From: Alnus glutinosa
Taxonomy: Eukaryota > Streptophyta > Magnoliopsida > Fagales > Betulaceae
Length of the DNA stretch: 64,000 bases
Assembly (NCBI RefSeq): GCF_958979055.1
Contig: NC_084896.1
Coordinates: 6,328,501-6,392,500, forward strand
Reading direction: 5' to 3'
A model generated the notes under the pieces. That model did not search any database and was not told the DNA's origin. It worked only from the letters and a program-made list of their open reading frames with translations. This document shows, piece after piece, positions 38,297 to 49,343 of the stretch. The translations under genes and the position numbers were made by a program. The number at the start of each line of letters is the position of its first letter. Position 1 is the first letter of the stretch.

Positions 38297-39600
38297 TCGC
38301 ATCATAACATTTTTTTTTTTAAATAAAAAATAACAAATAACACATTAATAAACATACAATTACAATTCCTTACGGGTATATCTCACAATAAATTATCCAA
38401 TATAGACTTTGAAACAAATACTTAATACAAATCCACAGAACATAGCCAGCAAAGCACAAAAGTGTCACTTCATTTCCAAAATCTCCACCTACTTCCAACA
38501 CTTCCTTTTTTCTTTTATTTTCTTTTTATTATTTTTATTTTATTTTATTATTTTATATTTTTTGTCATGCGTGCAAATGGGTCAAATGACTACCTACTTT
38601 TTATTTTTCTTTGAAAATGAGACTTGCAAAAGCCCCTATGGCCAGGTTACTCTAACAGGAAGCTAGAACTACCCTCATCAAATATCTAAATTATGCCATT
38701 CCAGCTAGAACTACCCTCACTATATATATATAATACTCCAACTATTAATTAGAGTTAACTAAGTCTTAATGAAATTAATGTTAATATATTAGGATAGGTT
38801 AAAAAGGAAAAATTTTGATTTTCTATCCTAACCAAACGTACGGCGCGGGGCACCGAACGTTTGATTGTACGTATGATGTATAGCGTTGTTCAAGCTATTA
38901 GGCCTTGCATTAGAAAGTACAACAAACGTTCGACGTTTGACAGAATTGTGTTAAAATAAATCATTCTTATCTTCATACTTCCATACCTATAAATGCCACA
39001 TTCCCTACGCCCCTTCGGTCAATTTTCAACCTCTCTTGATCGGTGAATCCCTTGTAAGTGTGTCGTGATAATGTTTTGAAAGAGGAATAATCTCTTTTCA
39101 TACCATAAATGTAACTTTCTTAGCCAATGATACCTACTTTGAACTTATTAGAGCTTAGATTAAGTTTTAGCTTGAGATTTAGACTAATGATAGATTTTTC
39201 TCAGATTTCGAAGTTGTGAAACTTTAAGAGAACTTTACAGAGAAGCCTTAAAATATAAGCGAGTAAAAACTTACATAGATGCTTGCTATTATCTTTCAAA
39301 GTCCTCCTCTTTTAGGCTCCCTGAAGGCCAATTTTGATTTTGCCATCAGAAGTGAAACAACAGCTCAGTGATCCCATTGATACTATTATTTATTTCTGCT
39401 GGCTCCCTCCAAGGGTGGATGTTGTTGAGGGAGGCTGAGCTGCCATTTTGGAGTCAATTTACACCAAAATTCATGCATATAATCGCGGAAAATACATTGG
39501 AAATGATATATGATACGCAAACACTAGTAAGTGTAAATTATAAGAATCTATAAAATAAAATAAATTATAAGAAAACAAATAACTACGTGGGAGAGTGAAG
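34251..39600. other. gene-poor region with LTR-like scraps
   Basis: No gene supported. At 34720-35000 an LTR-like stretch contains gaggtggttcggcttaacta, resembling the ggtttacgtggttcggc phrase of many plant copia LTRs; a clearer cousin is at 55350-55380. There is an (ATT)n run at about 35833-35875 and TA runs at about 35388-35409 and 37641-37671. A motif pair around 38830-38945 repeats caaacgt / acgtttg several times in inverted form. Confidence 0.35.
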
Positions 39601-39684
39601 AAAATGAAAGGGCAAGGAAAGAGACAATAAAGGGAATGAGATGGATTGAAAACCTTTGACTGAGCCCCTCTTTTCTCCGTTTCA

Positions 39685-39690
39685 CACGTG
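39685..39690. promoter_or_regulatory. G-box CACGTG upstream of HMGR
   Basis: A palindromic CACGTG lies about 125 bp before the TATA box of the HMG-CoA reductase gene. Such G-boxes bind bZIP/bHLH factors and are often seen in light- or jasmonate-responsive promoters. Function here is inferred. Confidence 0.4.
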
Positions 39691-39810
39691 CCAAAACCAC
39701 TTTTACAGTTTTACTCGTACTCACCCCCCCCCCGCCGTCTACTTCCTAGCTCCCTCCTCGAACGTGTGAAGGTCTCTCAGTAAAGCAAACCGAACATCCT
39801 CGTCGTTTGC

Positions 39811-39818
39811 TATAAATA
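39811..39818 (+). promoter_or_regulatory. TATA box of HMGR gene
   Basis: TATAAATA lies 169 bp before the ATG, in an otherwise GC-richer stretch. It predicts transcription starting near 39840 and a leader of about 140 nt with no upstream ATG. Confidence 0.7.
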
Positions 39819-39979
39819 GCCCTAAACTCTCGCTGCTCCGATCAAACGAAAAACCAAAGCCAAACAAAGTCACAGTGTTACCTCTCCCCATCCGTCGGAT
39901 TGGCCTAGCTAAGGCATTTCCAGTGCCAATCACAGCCATCCAGCGCACGTGTACGAAGCTTAATTCCGTTCATTTCACG

Positions 39980-42119
39980 ATGGACGTGCGCCAGAGATCG
40001 ACGAACAAACCCACCGCGCCGATGAAAATTCGAGTGGTCGTGGATGATGAGAAGGAGCCCAGAGCCTCGGACGCTCTGCCTCTGCCTCTGTACTTGACCA
40101 ATGCGGTGTTCTTCACCATCTTCTTCTCGGTGGTCTACTTCTTGCTGACGAGGTGGCGCGAGAAGATCCGCAACTCGACTCCTCTTCGCATCGTCGACCT
40201 GTCCGAGATCGTGGCGTTGGTAGCCTTGGTCGCCTCCTTCATATACCTCCTCGGCTTCTTCGGCATCGATTTCGTACAGTCTATTTTTCGGCCGTCCGCC
40301 GTCGACGTCTGGGCCGCCGAATACGACAAAAACCATGCCGACGACGTGATTCTCAAGGAGGAAGCTCGGAAGGACCCTTGCGGCGTCGATTGCGCACCGC
40401 CTCCACCCCAGGTCGTGGAGACTCTGGTGAGCGAAGAGGACGAGGAGATCATAAAGTCGGTGGTGGCGGGGAAGACGCCGTCGTACAGTCTGGAGACGAC
40501 GCTGGGCGATTGCAAGAGGGCGGCTTCGATCCGGCGAGAGGCGGTGCAGAGGATGACCGGGAAGTCACTGGTTGGGTTGGCGCTTGAGGGCTTCGACTAC
40601 CAGGCCATACTGGGTCAGTGCTGCGAGATGCCGGTCGGCTACGTTCAGATTCCGGTGGGAATTGCCGGGCCGCTCTTGCTGGACGGCAGGGAGTACTCGG
40701 TGCCGATGGCCACCACGGAGGGTTGCTTGGTGGCGAGCACCAACAGGGGCTGCAAGGCCATCCACCTGTCCGGCGGCGCAAACAGCGTGCTGTTGAAAGA
40801 TGGGATGACCAGAGCTCCGGTTGTCAGGTTCGCCACCGCCCAAAGGGCTGCTAAGTTGAAATTCTTCTTGGAGAGCCCACAAAACTTCGAAACCTTGTCC
40901 ATGGTTTTCAACCGGTCAAGTAGATTCGCGAGGCTCCAGACAATCAAGTGCGCGATTGCCGGGAAGAACCTTTACATCAGATTCTGTTGCAGCACGGGGG
41001 ATGCTATGGGGATGAACATGATCTCCAAAGGTGTCCAGAACGTCTTGGATTTCCTCCAGAAAGATTTCCAGGACATGGATGTAATTGGCATCTCCGGTAA
41101 CTTCTGTTCCGACAAGAAGCCTGCTGCGGTGAACTGGATTGAGGGGCGTGGCAAGTCCGTGGTTTGTGAGGCTATCATAAGCGGTGACGTGGTGAGGAAA
41201 GTCCTCAAAACCAACGTGGAAGCCTTGGCGGAGCTCAACATGCTCAAAAACCTTGCTGGTTCCGCAGTGGCCGGAGCTCTCGGCGGCTTCAATGCCCAGG
41301 CCAGTAACATCGTCTCTGCTATTTACATAGCCACCGGCCAAGACCCTGCTCAGAATGTTGAGAGTTCTCACTGTATCACGATGATGGAAGCTGTCAACGA
41401 TGGAAAGGATCTCCACGTCTCTGTCACCATGCCTTCTATCGAGGTAAATATTCTCATCCCTTTATCGCTTTCCTAAATCTTTCCAAATCTCAGGAGGGAA
41501 TCGATTTGTCGAAACTGCATGGGTTTGCAATTACAAAACTTTTTTCTTTTAAAATAACGATTTTAAAAAACGTGCAAAACTTAATTTTTAAAAATTTATT
41601 TAAAAATTTAATAAAATTATGTAAAAAATTGTCTGCTATTAATTATGTGGCATGTAGGGTTTAAAGCTTGTTGAAGTTTGGGTATAAAATTATATAAGTC
41701 AACTTTAACTTGATTCATTTAATTAAACGGGTTGAACTCCTTAATCTTAACCCTTTAATTTCGTGTTGAGTCGGTATCGAATTCGCTAATTGGTTCAAAA
41801 ATTGACACCAATAAGCCAAACCCAGTCTTAATATATAACTCAAGTCTGATGCCATTTTTTCTTTACTTTTCAGGTTGGTACAGTTGGAGGAGGTACCCAG
41901 CTTGCTTCTCAGGCGGCATGCTTGAACTTGCTTGGGGTGAAGGGTGCAAACAGAGAGGAAGCAGGATCAAACGCGAGGCTGCTGGCCACCATTGTAGCTG
42001 GATCTGTTCTTGCCGGCGAGCTCTCCCTTATGTCTGCTCTGGCAGCCGGGCACCTTGTTCGGAGCCACATGAAGTACAATAGGTCGACCAAAGATCTTGT
42101 TTCCAAGGTTTCCTCTTAA
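39980..42119 (+). CDS. HMGR: 3-hydroxy-3-methylglutaryl-CoA reductase
   Basis: Rate-limiting mevalonate-pathway enzyme of the ER membrane: HMG-CoA plus 2 NADPH gives mevalonate, the precursor of sterols and sesquiterpenes. Two exons, 39980-41443 and 41874-42119, joined at SIE|VGTVGGG; 569 residues. Two membrane spans lie at about 35-56 and 77-99 after a short basic N terminus, the plant layout. Catalytic residues visible: Glu247 (TTEGCLVA), Lys379 (SDKK), Asp455 (TGQDPAQNV) and His553 ([11 protein letters not shown]). CoA site [15 protein letters not shown] sites GDAMGMNM and GTVGGG. Ser559 is six residues after the catalytic His, the site known to be phosphorylated by SnRK1/AMPK in homologs. 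The ATG is the first after the TATA box; the frame is open further upstream but without ATG. Plant HMGR genes usually have three introns; only the last is present here. Confidence 0.97.
41690..41815. repeat. dispersed repeat fragment in HMGR intron
   Basis: The words ttaaacgggttgaactcctt and gtgttgagtcggtatcgaat resemble the larger repeat at 58430-58860 (acccgtttattaaacgggt, gtgtcgggtt). This looks like a short fragment of the same dispersed non-coding element. Confidence 0.4.
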
Positions 42120-43029
42120 GGAAACACAAATCATGATGTAAACATGCATGCAAAATCAGCTCTGATACAAATCAACTGTCAAGTAGGCATGAACGTCATA
42201 AAAATACATATATAGCAGAACCCTGCAAAAGAAATTCCGTTTGTTTGTATTCTTTTTTCGTTTACTTAATTATCGAATTTCAAGTCATGTAACAAGTACC
42301 TGCAAGTTGTGTACTGTGACTGAAAGGTTTCCAGTATATCATTTTATTCTTTCAAGATCATACTCGTTCTGTACGTACGTTTTTACTTTTTAGTCTCTTG
42401 TGCTATAATATATTCGTAAATAAAACATAATATTTAGTGGGAATTTCAGACTTTGATGCCATTTTGATGCAGTGAAACTCACGTCATTTTTCTTTGATTT
42501 TTTGTATTTTTTATTTATTTATTTCTGTCTTGCTCAAGGTCATCATTGTATCCATCATTCTCCAAACTGTAGATGACGTTGTGGATATTTATCCATTCAT
42601 GTGCTTGGCTATGTTACTTGATCTATTTAGTGTTTTCCCTCCACTCTGGTAGCTTGGAATCCTGGTTTTAGGAAACTCATTTTCTAAACCCAATTCTATT
42701 TCTGACAAACTGCATGTGATTTCAAGAGACATTTTCACATTGAGTGTGAATTTATCGGGTTGGGATTCTTGGCTAGCAATTTGGGTAGTTAACGTGAGAG
42801 AATGTATATAAGACTTATTTTACCAAATAAATTTTGGACTGCTCGGTCATTTATCCAGGTATGTGGGTTTCATATATGCCCTATCGCATTAGTTGTCCAA
42901 ATTGCGAGCAATTTAAAGAAAAATTTTGTCATTGTAAGCCATTTTAGTGAAGATGCCAACATGCTGATCATTTGTTGGGATGTAACTAGCAACAAAATCT
43001 TTGTTTACAATCTTTTTTGTGAGATAAAA
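42120..43029. other. 3' flank of HMGR gene
   Basis: 3' UTR then AT-rich sequence. No gene seen. Confidence 0.4.
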
Positions 43030-44172
43030 TGAAAGTCGACTGCTATATATTTAATTTTGGCATGAAAAATAGGATTAGAAGTTAGAGCTAGAGCATGCAG
43101 CCTAGGCTGCCTAACTTGTCACACCACAGTTATGGAGGAGCTTCAAGAGGAATTTGGAGTTCACTCAATAACATTCATCACCAATAGAATTCTACAATTG
43201 CAATTTTCATAGATCGATATTCAGATTCAGTACTTGAACGATCTTGACACTACAAGCTATTTCTTAGCTGGCCAAGATATCAAACAATTGCCAATTAAGA
43301 AATACACCAGACCCACTGGTCAACCTTTTATCAGCTGAGTTACCAGCCTAATCAAAATCACAATATGCATTTAAATGCAGTGGTCCTTTAGTGAAAAACA
43401 AGCCATAATGAACAGGTCCCTTCAGATATATACCTTAGTACTCACTTAGTTGTTGTGAAATTAATGAATGGCCATTTAGAAATTGACAAAATTGATTGAT
43501 TGAAAGCGAAATATTAGGCCTTGTGAGAGTGCAGTACTACAGCTAGAGCCCCATTAATATGTCTATACTATGAGGGATTTGGTAAGATTACCATCAAGTT
43601 TGGTTAATTTCTTGCTAAGGTGTAGGGTGCGGCATTTTTCTCCAAACATTTTGACTCGATTGAGTAAGTCTAAAATATATTTAGATTGATTTAAGTGTAT
43701 ACATCAAGTCTCTAGTAACATGAATGCCCAAGAAATAAGACAATGGACCAGGATCTTTCAATTTTAACTCATGTTGTAAGCTGCCAATAAGATCAATGAT
43801 GCTTAAGAGATGCGTGTCAGTTACTATAATGCCATTTACATAGATTAACACAAATAGATGAATTGGATGATGGTGAAACATGTAAAAAAAGATATATCTA
43901 CCGTTGAGCCTGTAAAACCAAGATTGAGTAAGGCTTAAGTGATCAATTGATGAAACCAGGCATGTGGGGCTTGTTTAAGCCCATGGAGTGCCTTATTCAG
44001 TTTGCAAACATAGTCAAGATAAGCTTGATCAATGAATTAATTAGGTTGCTCCATGAACACTTCATCTGATAAATATCTATGTAAAAATGTATTGAAGACG
44101 TCGAGTTGTTGTATTGGCCAGTTAAAATTCACAACAAGTGCTTATAAGAGTCTGATGGTGACTGATTTGACA
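43030..44172 (-). mobile_element. Ty1/copia pol remnant (RT and RNase H), minus strand
   Basis: Read on the minus strand, downward from 44172, a broken copia polyprotein is recognisable in order. It shows WPIQQLDVFNTFLH, VCKLNKALHGLKQAPHAWFH, LIYVNGIIVT (YVDD-type box with Asp changed to Asn), LKDPGPLSYFLGIHVTRD, GNCLISWPAKK, LLSELQIPLEAPP and finally SNPIFHAKIKYI near 43040. Several stops and frameshifts interrupt it, and no LTRs are attached. It cannot encode a working polymerase. Confidence 0.85.
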
Positions 44173-44480
44173 ACAATTTGCTCCATCAGATTGATATGCA
44201 AAACGCCTTCCTCCATGGATTTTTTCCAGAAAATGTCTTCATATATGTCTTAGCCACGAGGGTTCGTCCATCGAAAATTCCAAAATCATGTTTGTAAACC
44301 CCACAATGCCTTATATATATGGCTTGAAACAAGCTCAAAGACTAGGAACGTACGAGATTCAGTGGCAAGCTTCTAGAGCTTGGTTTTGTTGGTTCAAAAG
44401 TAGATTCATCTCTCTTTATTATGTGTTCGGCCCAGGTATATTTGTCCTCATTTATGTAGATGGCAAATTGCTCAGGTATA
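44173..44480 (+). mobile_element. Ty1/copia RT remnant, plus strand
   Basis: The plus strand reads LHQIDMQNAFLHGFFPENVF, then fragments of YGLKQA, KLLELGFVGSKVDSSLFIMC and a degraded LLVYVDD box near 44440-44465. This is the same RT region as the neighbouring fragment but in the opposite orientation, abutting it at about 44172. Stops and frameshifts are present. Confidence 0.75.
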
Positions 44481-46515
44481 ATTAGGTGAACTCTACTTTT
44501 GTGTGAATATGTGTTTATAAAAGAAATGATGCATTGTATGAGTGTTATCGATGGATACATGTAAAAGAAATGATTACTTGGATTGTTTGACATGACTTCC
44601 ATGGGAAAAAGTATGGAGAATGTGCATATTAGTATACAGGCTTGATTCTATGGTCCACAGTTAAAGATGTTAGAAACTTAAATCCATTGATCAAAGTGAC
44701 CAGTGCAGTCATGTACAAATAGTGATCACAACTTTCGGCATTGATAGTGGTGCTGATTGTACCACTAGTAGTGGTTGGCTATTGTACCTCACCGAAGCAT
44801 TAGTGTTGTACTAAATGTCTCATGGGATGCTCAAATCTCACTGTAAGAGAGTTAAGTGTATAGATAAACCATCCGGATGATATTATATATATAAGTATGA
44901 TTTTAATTATGCCTTGTTATTCTGACAAGAACTCTATTGCATTATGTTGCATGTGATTTCTTAATCTTTTATAAACTGCTGAATTCACCACTTGATGACA
45001 TTTTCCTAAGTACTTTACTCACTGATCAGTCGACGACTTAAACTTTAATCTTTTTCCACTTGTAAAATATTATTTTTTTTACATCAAACTTTCCCTTAGA
45101 GGATGGAACATGAGGAGTTGGGCAGAAAATTGATGACTTTGGAGGATCTTGCCAGGCTGGTTTTTTTGGAGTGGACCCTAGCTGGCTTGTCGGATTGTCG
45201 TTCGAAAATATATTCACAAGGCATTGATGGGTTTTAAAATGTGTTTTATCGCACTAATTAAAGGGCCTAAATATCTCCTAATCTTTGATGTTCCTATGAC
45301 TATTAGACTTAGCTTGTAATATTTTTATATTTGACTTGGTGACGGATCTTCGGTCAAGATACTTGATCATGTTATTCTTATATTATGTTATGTTATGATG
45401 CTTTAGTTTTTAGTCTAGTTATTATGTGATGTGGTGTAAAAATGATTGTCTTGTTTTGTCAATTAATTAATATCAGGAGTGTTACACTTTAACTTCATGT
45501 GTAATCGTGTTACTACTCATGGCCTAGTTGTTCGATTTATTTCTAACAAAGACCAAAATGCTGACATATATATTTACAAAGGCCTTAGCTTTTGCATGGT
45601 TCCAAGTTTTGAGGGACAAACTTAATGTTCATTCACTCCCTCCGACACATCAGATTGAAACACCAAAAACACCAAAGCTATAGGTCAGTACATTTTGTTT
45701 CATTTCCCAATAGTCCAAACCAACTCAAGGCAACTTTACTTCCCAAAAAAAAAAAAAAAAAAAATCAAGATAAATTGTTTATGAATATATATAGTTTTTT
45801 GACATTTTTTTTTTATTGTATGAAATATGAAATTGTAATTACCTATAAGATTATGGAGAGTAAAAATAATTTCATTGATGCTCAATCAAATTCTAATCAA
45901 ATTCGTCCAATATAAATTTAACAAATATGCCGGTAGATCATTGCTTATATATATATATTCTCATTGCCATCATATATAGTGATATAGACCAAATATGAAG
46001 ACAACTAAATAAATTATTTTCATCATCTGTTTTTTTTTCTTTGGGGTGATCGGGTGTTTTGAGCTTATAATGTTCTAGGGTTTCAATCTGATGTGGCAAG
46101 TTGTTATTAGAGGACACAAAACACACGTTTTATGCCAAGTTAAAAGTATAAAGATCGATAAAAAGAGCAATTAAAGTTTAATTTTTGTATTTTTAATCCT
46201 TTTCTGTTGTAATCATTACGTGGTTGTTAGGTCATTTTAGCTACAGCAATTATACATGAATACAAAAACACACTGCTCTTCTACTGTATGTGAAAGAAAC
46301 ATTTGAACAAACACTTTGAGTGCATACGTAGAGTCTTTTACAAGTTCAGGGAAAGGGCTCGAATGATCCAAATTTCAGAAGCAATGATATATAGATTATT
46401 CCTGATTAGTCAATTTAGAGCACTCGAGCTCTTTATATTTAGTTTTTCTTTAAAATTTGAACGAAAACTACCATTTAACCAGACGTTTATATTTAAAGAG
46501 CCAAAAAAAAAGTTA
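44481..46515. other. intergenic
   Basis: Further degraded sequence after the copia fragments, then AT-rich DNA. No gene, RNA gene or clear transposon end recognised. Confidence 0.35.
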
Positions 46516-46885
46516 AGGGAAAAATATATATTAGCCTCCTAAACTACCACCCTTTCTCCGGATGGCCCTCCAAACTACCAATGCTTAGATTCTGGGCCCC
46601 CAAACTACCACTTTCTGATTTTTTGGCCCCATCCGTCCATTTATGCCGTCAATTCTAAACAGAATTCCGAAAATACCCCTTCTACACTTTGAAATTCTCA
46701 CGGTTAAGGGAGGGGTATTTTCGGGTTTTTGACTAATTTCTATTAGAATTAATGATATAAATAGACGAATGGGGCCAAAAAATCAGAAAATGGTAGTTTG
46801 GGGGGTCGGAGTGCAATTGTTGGTAGTTCGGGGTGCCATCCGAAAAAAGTGTGATAATTTGAGGGGCTAATATATATTTTTCCCT
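46516..46885. mobile_element. foldback MITE, arms about 140 bp
   Basis: Left agggaaaaatatatattagc and right read inwards agggaaaaatatatattagc are identical at the tips. The arms continue with ccaaactaccactttctga and gattttttggccccatccgt mirrored by ggccaaaaaatcagaaaatg and tagtttgggg. No coding content. High tip identity suggests a recent insertion. Confidence 0.8.
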
Positions 46886-48769
46886 ATTTTTAAGGAGAAT
46901 TTTCATAGCCTGCAAATCTCGACATTAATGGATGCATCATGCATGCTGAACACGTTGCTCTACCAGATTTAATTCGATCAGGAATTAGGTGAATTACAAA
47001 CATGAATATCATGGCCAAAAAAAATGTCAGCAGTCACGGCTGCAGGCTTGTGGACTTAATCAAAGAAGGTAGTGGCCTCCACCATTTTATAGGTTGGAGA
47101 CAGTGACAGTCACCATTGACAAAATCACTTCTGTGGTCTTTCCTCTTTCATATCATGTTTCACGACTTGACATCCAAGTCGTAAAATAAAAGAATAACAT
47201 GGACTGACCACACAATGCCCAAGGGCCAAGGGCCAAGGGCCAAGAGCTATCTGTTACTGAAAGTTAATGACACATCAGTATCAACCTCGTGATTCAGGTT
47301 TTGAATCCATTGGATTATTTGGATCTCCATTTCCATCTTCTTTCTTTTTTTTAGAGATTGAAAGAAAATATGAGAGAATCTTCAGAAGATTTAACCACTT
47401 CAACAGGTAGCTAGACAAATAGGCCCCATGAAAAGTATATTTGTTAGTGACAATCAATGACACATCAGTATCAGCCTCGTGTTTCAGGTCATTGAGATCT
47501 CAATCTTCAAAATTTTTCCACCCGGATGGCGGGTTAGTAATCCAATGAGAAAATATGATATTGTTTTTACAAGATTTATATGTTTTGACATGTCGATCGA
47601 CTACGGAAGACTTATAAGCGTATATGTTTACATTTGTTTGGTTGGTTATATTACTTTGTCATGGCAAAAAAGAAAAAGTTATGCGAAACCAATATATTTT
47701 CAAAAAATTAAATCTCGAAACACTACAAACCGGCATTAAATTATTTTTAAAATCGTTTAAAATAAGCCTTAGTAGAGACCCAATGAAGGCTCAAAAGACT
47801 CATTACTTAACATGCGGATAGCGGATAATAATCACATTTAATAACCAAAATAAGTGCGCAGATTCGATTTGTAAAAACATAACGAAGATATTCAAAAGCG
47901 ATATCGCTTTTTGTGGATGCAGATGGATGTACATCCCTATTAAGACTACCTATTTAAACAGATAAACTCTATAAAAACTTTATCGCATTTGCTTTATGAA
48001 TCGCTAACAACCAGACTTCAAAATTGCTGAGAGGTTGTTAGGAAACTTCTGTGCATGTGTTCTTTCAGCGCGTAGTGGAGTTGCAGAAAGCACAGTAATC
48101 AGTCTACATAGAGCATGGTTCTTTTTGAGTCAAGATTCCATTCAATGTACAAGATGGAAGGTGTCAGAGTCCAAATCCTTTCTATGGGTGCGGAAAATAG
48201 TTTTCTAGCTTCTCAACTCTTTGAGAGCCAAGTCAAGTTTTTACGCTGACCCAAGTCAAATTTCTGGAAAAACTTGTGTTCATGATATGTACTTGGATTA
48301 GTTGGGTACCTACCCTGCTGGTTCATACATATCCGAATATCTTTTTAATAATGATGTGGCTTGTAAATTTATTACGGAAGTGCTTGTTCGTTACGACCTC
48401 CGAAGACCCGTACGGACGAGTATTGAAGTTTTTTGCGTTTTTTTTTCTTCTTCAGTTTATTGCATACTCGTTTGAACGAGCTGTGTCTGTTTTGTTAAAC
48501 CGACTTATTCTCAATTTCTACCAAGTTTAGGAGTTTGTTGCCTATAAATACTTGTTATATATAGACAACCTAAAATGTAGCTTTGGTATATTTTATTCAA
48601 TTTTCAAATAAGGATTACTACTCATAATTTGAGTTTTCTTCTATTTTGCTTCAATTATTTGGTTGAATTCTTGATTTTAGGAAGATTTATAAATCTATTG
48701 TTGCTTGTCTTTATGATCTCACTATGTCATGCTGCATCAGTAGAAGAACTTACTTACACCTTTGTGATG
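46886..48769. other. intergenic with direct repeats and an LTR-like stretch
   Basis: No gene. A 33-bp phrase (aatgacacatcagtatca, then cctcgtg.ttcagg) occurs at 47266-47298 and 47456-47488. The stretch at about 47219-47244 is a tandem of gggccaa. From about 48040 to 48720 the sequence looks LTR-like: ctcaactctttgagagccaa, then cctataaatacttg (TATA-like, about 48541) and a leader-like T-rich part, but no matching second LTR was found. Confidence 0.35.
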
Positions 48770-48782
48770 AAAAGCAGTACAC

Positions 48783-48898
48783 CCCCAGGGATAACTCAAT
48801 CGGCTGGGGACTATGCCTCATGAAGCGAATGTCACTAGTTCAAATTCTTCCTCCCACCTCTTGTGTGGGCATGTCAAAAAAAAGAAAGAAAGAAGATA
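48783..48898 (+). mobile_element. tRNA-derived SINE, copy 2, with perfect 13-bp target duplication
   Basis: A 116-bp body holds A-box-like taactcaatcggctg, B-box-like agttcaaattc, then cttgtgtgggcatgtc and an A-rich tail (aaaaaaaagaaagaaag). It is bounded by perfect 13-bp repeats, aaaagcagtacac, at 48770-48782 and 48899-48911. Internal wording matches the minus-strand copy at 7330-7455. Perfect flanks indicate a comparatively recent insertion. Short open frames across it are not genes. Confidence 0.88.
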
Positions 48899-49224
48899 AA
48901 AAGCAGTACACATCTTAAATAGATAAACTGAATCATTTAATCAATACTGTACCTGCCTGCTTTTTCTATATCATGACTTTGATGGAAATGAGACCACTTG
49001 CGTTTGAGACAAAAAGAAACACATCATGTCTTAGACGGGATTGCCTGCACTAAATCATGACTTTTGATGACATTAATGGTGACACCTTGAAACAATTAAG
49101 AAGAAAAATTTACCAATCTGCAGTGTAATTTGGCCATGATTCACCAACATAGACCCAACTCCGATCCTTAGAAGCATTTACAGTTTGTTTTTTCATCAAG
49201 GCATCATATATGCAACACATTCAC

Positions 49225-49343
49225 TAATCAGTAACGTGCCAACTGACACGTGACATGCTACTTTTTAACACGTCATTAATTAGTGACATATTAAAGTTGT
49301 GGGTACTGTAGATACGTCACTAAAAGTGAATTTTTTTTGTAGT
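49225..49343. mobile_element. CACTA-type transposon end with subterminal repeats
   Basis: The right tip gtgaattttttttgtagtg reads, on the other strand, CACTACAAAAAAAATTCAC, a classic CACTA terminus. It is preceded by inverted subterminal units (taacgtgccaactgacacgt, aacacgtcattaattagtga). The other terminus was not located. A related subterminal-repeat cluster is at 56640-56830. Confidence 0.6.

Noticed and set aside
39875..39979. N-terminal extension of HMG-CoA reductase
   Set aside because: The frame is open upstream but contains no ATG, and the TATA box at 39811 places it in the 5' leader. The ATG at 39980 gives a normal plant HMGR N terminus.
40135..41416. Long antisense open frames across the HMGR exon
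   Set aside because: They follow from the GC-rich codon usage of the real exon and show no recognisable domain.
48629..48918. Small open frames around 48.6-48.9 kb
   Set aside because: They cross the SINE and its target duplications and have no homology signal.
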